Positions 19,740 through 21,740 of a stretch of DNA of 21,740 nt are shown piece after piece. The number at the start of each line of letters is the position of its first letter. Positions within the stretch are counted from its first letter, which is position 1. This DNA comes from Isohypsibius dastychi (taxonomy: Eukaryota; Tardigrada; Eutardigrada; Parachela; Isohypsibiidae). The DNA is taken from NCBI GenBank assembly GCA_034696485.1, contig JAQIWT010000379.1, positions 1 to 21,740 on the forward strand. The letters run 5' to 3'. The position numbers were made by a program, and so were the translations under genes. The notes under the pieces were generated by a model. The model ran no database searches, was not told the origin of the DNA, and was given only the letters and a program-made list of their open reading frames with translations.

Positions 19740-20772
19740 GAGGCCAGTTATTGCCATGGCATGCTTGATCATTCCCAAATCCTACACCAATGTAGGGTCA
19801 ATTGACGAACCCTCCGTTGGACTGGCGGGTAGGTGGATACACATCGGCAATAACTCGGAAGAGGGAATTAAAAAAACAGTGGCCAAAAGCAAAACATTCC
19901 CCAAACCCGAAACACCAACAACAAATGAATGAAGCGCAATCCGAATTTCCTGTAGTTACGCCGGTGAAATGGCATGGTGGTGAACAGGGAACTGATTAAA
20001 TAAGCCAGGTAAACAACACAAAATAACGGTCGACAATCCGACGTTCGATCGATCTTGGGGTGAAAGATGTTCGCGCTTCCCACTGTTCGTCACTTTGATG
20101 TTTTATTTTCGAGAAATTTCGGTGACAACAGAAGAGGAATCATGGGGAACGGAGGGAGCTGGACTTGTATCGACCCTCCACATGGCACATATTGTTGTAG
20201 TTCTTCGTAGCGAGGCATGCAAGGCGAGGGGTGGGGGCAGCAAGCCAGGTGGCCTGAGGTTTTAAAACCTTTTCAACATTTAAGTCTATGGGAGGTGTGG
20301 CCTAAGGTTTTAAACTACTGGGGGGTCGGGCCAATCGACCAATGGGATTAACCCTTTAAAACTTTTTAAAATCCATGTTTTGGCCCACTATATGAACACT
20401 AATGCTAGCCCCCCCCCCCCCCTAGGGGGTGGGGACAAAAACCTGGTGCTGTGGGGTTGAAGCATTGGAATACAGTACTCGTACGTATTCTTTTGTGATA
20501 CGACGGTTGGAGAAGTTGGACCCCTTCTCACTCCCCCCCCCCTCCCCGTCTTACTCTTTATTATGGTTTTCGATCTATCAGTTTAATAGTGTAATCATTC
20601 ATATATCTTAAATCCAATGCCCATATCAACGCGTGACGAACGTTGAGAAGGGCTTCAAACTGGTTGAAAGTGGATTACTGTCACTCACTGTTTTGGCATC
20701 ATCATCTGCTAGATAATCTGGTGCTGTGATCAGTTTGGTGTTTTTCTAGAATCTGCCAGCCACAAATTTATA
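19740..20772. other. Intergenic stretch with short repeats
   Basis: This separates the retroelement from the F-box gene, which point in opposite directions. It has no credible gene. GTGGCCT followed by AGGTTTTAAA occurs twice (near 20250 and 20296), the first containing the palindrome AGGTTTTAAAACCT. Long C runs lie near 20409-20422 and 20535. The word AAAATCCATGTTTTGG near 20370 also occurs near 5204, just before the hAT-type element. Confidence 0.5.
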
Positions 20773-21740
20773 ATGGATAATGAGGATTGTAGCTATGACG
20801 CATCGACGGAATCTTCTCAGAATGTTCAAAACGTTTTTGGACTGTAAGTATTTTGCACATCAACATTTGGCTGACATGTTATATATGCTATGGAGATCAG
20901 ACTACACTATTCGCTTCTCAAAATGGTGGACATGTGTTTCAATGTACAAATTCAGCCTTTTTTGTCCAGAACCATCAACGATCTCCCACGCGAAGTTATG
21001 GAAATCATTTTCGAGAGACTTGACTCCCTCAATCGCAAGAAAATAGAACGGTAATTTAGCTGGACTCAGGCCATTTGTCAGTTTGTTGAAAATTGTTTAC
21101 TTAGTAGAGTTTGCAAAAGATGGATAGAGATCATTCGAGGAGTCCGGAAGTTTCGAACTCATCTTCTAATTCAGCTTCCATCAGATTGTCGGGAACCGTA
21201 CCATATGATAGATCAAAGCAGCTACAGTGATGTCGTCTTTCCGAAACTTGGCCACTTGGTTACCCCGGAATTGGAGGTTTTGCATTTCAAATCACGTGAG
21301 CTTCCAGTTTCCAGTAACGCTCTACTTGACCGATTAGTGGGGAGAAATTGGTGCCCCATTGAGCTGTATCGTACGAGATTGAATGGTGTAGACCTTTCTG
21401 TGGTCGACGTTACCTTCACTTGTTTCACGGTTGAGTGCTCCATACCACCTTCTGTCACGGCGCCAGAAAGGAGAAGGATTCGGATTATACGCTCGAATAT
21501 TAAAGCCAGCTTCTGGTTTGAACGCTCATTGCTTTATGTTGAGGAATTGTGGTTGGAAACTCCGGAAAAACTACCTGAGCAGAAGACAAAACTGTTTCTT
21601 GCCGAAAACGGGCCGTTGACGGTGGCACATTCGAAAATATTGCTCGAATTTAAAAGACGTCTCAGCCGGCAAGATCGTTTCGTGGTTTCGAAACTATTTC
21701 GCGAAACCAATTTCCCGGCCAGATCGTTTCGTCGGCAAGA
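20773..21740 (+). CDS. F-box protein, 3' end beyond window
   Basis: Three exons join in frame: 20773-20843, 20970-21050 and 21108 to the edge. The donors are CT|GTAAGT and CG|GTAATT, the acceptors TTTGTCCAG and CTTAGTAG, and both introns are phase 2 (126 and 57 bp). The joined product starts MDNEDCSYDASTESSQNV, then has INDLPREVMEIIFERLDSLN and VCKRWIEIIRG, a clear F-box of about 40 residues with the L-P and V-C-K-R-W landmarks. F-box proteins bind SKP1 in SCF ubiquitin ligases. The rest, open for about 190 codons, is not a recognisable WD40 or leucine-rich repeat; it could be a divergent substrate-binding region. The last 25 codons lie in sequence rich in a repeat motif also seen near 6230, so the true exon end may be earlier. 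Confidence 0.8.
21665..21740. repeat. GCCGGCAAGAT/GTCGGCAAGA motif cluster
   Basis: GCCGGCAAGAT at 21665-21675 and GTCGGCAAGA at 21731-21740 flank AGATCGTTTCG words and an inverted GGTTTCG/CGAAACC pair. The same two 10-11 bp words occur at 6234-6244 and 6251-6260 in the palindromic mini-insertion, so this may be a second member of that family running off the window. Confidence 0.45.

Noticed and set aside
20400-20560. Poly-C tracts as quadruplex regulatory elements
   Set aside because: They are simple homopolymers next to low-complexity DNA, with no spaced G-tract pattern and no gene relation visible.

Overview
This window is animal nuclear DNA. Genes are split by canonical GT-AG introns, many only 50-65 bp long, and the domains are metazoan: BTB-BACK-Kelch, zona pellucida, an SNX27-type FERM module and an F-box. 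About half of the sequence is mobile or decayed DNA. I cannot name the species. Short introns with expanded BTB-Kelch and F-box families fit a compact invertebrate such as a tardigrade, crustacean or nematode-grade animal, but this is only a guess.

The core is a tandem array of three paralogous BTB-BACK-Kelch genes on the minus strand: A (4961-1954), B (10008-7350) and C (15494-13098). I resolved seven exons in each. All three have the same six intron positions and the same phases (2,0,1,1,1,1). B (590 aa) and C (581 aa) read through completely. A has lost one base in exon 1, which creates a stop at codon 76, although its other six exons remain open. All three carry the same short motif right after the stop codon, and A and B share a 20-bp element about 165 bp upstream of their ATGs.

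Between and around the array are relics on the same strand. A zona pellucida exon pair with a nonsense codon lies upstream of A. Two decayed copies of a sorting nexin 27-like FERM segment lie upstream of B and of C, and a PX-like piece lies upstream of B. An unidentified multi-exon gene lies between B and C (about 12784-11660). Two edge genes are cut by the window: an unidentified minus-strand ORF at the left (403-1) and an F-box gene at the right (20773 onward).

Mobile DNA includes an hAT-type MITE with an 8-bp target duplication (5232-5726), a pogo-type non-autonomous element with 28-bp inverted repeats and a transposase scrap (16845-17287), a broken non-LTR retroelement with reverse transcriptase (19696-17542), a tiny palindromic insertion with a 9-bp duplication (6215-6281) and a perfect 25-bp inverted repeat (12895-12986). 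I see no RNA gene, CRISPR array or prokaryotic operon. The main biology is birth and death of a likely ubiquitin-ligase adaptor family amid transposon activity, and I found no clearly new biochemical system.
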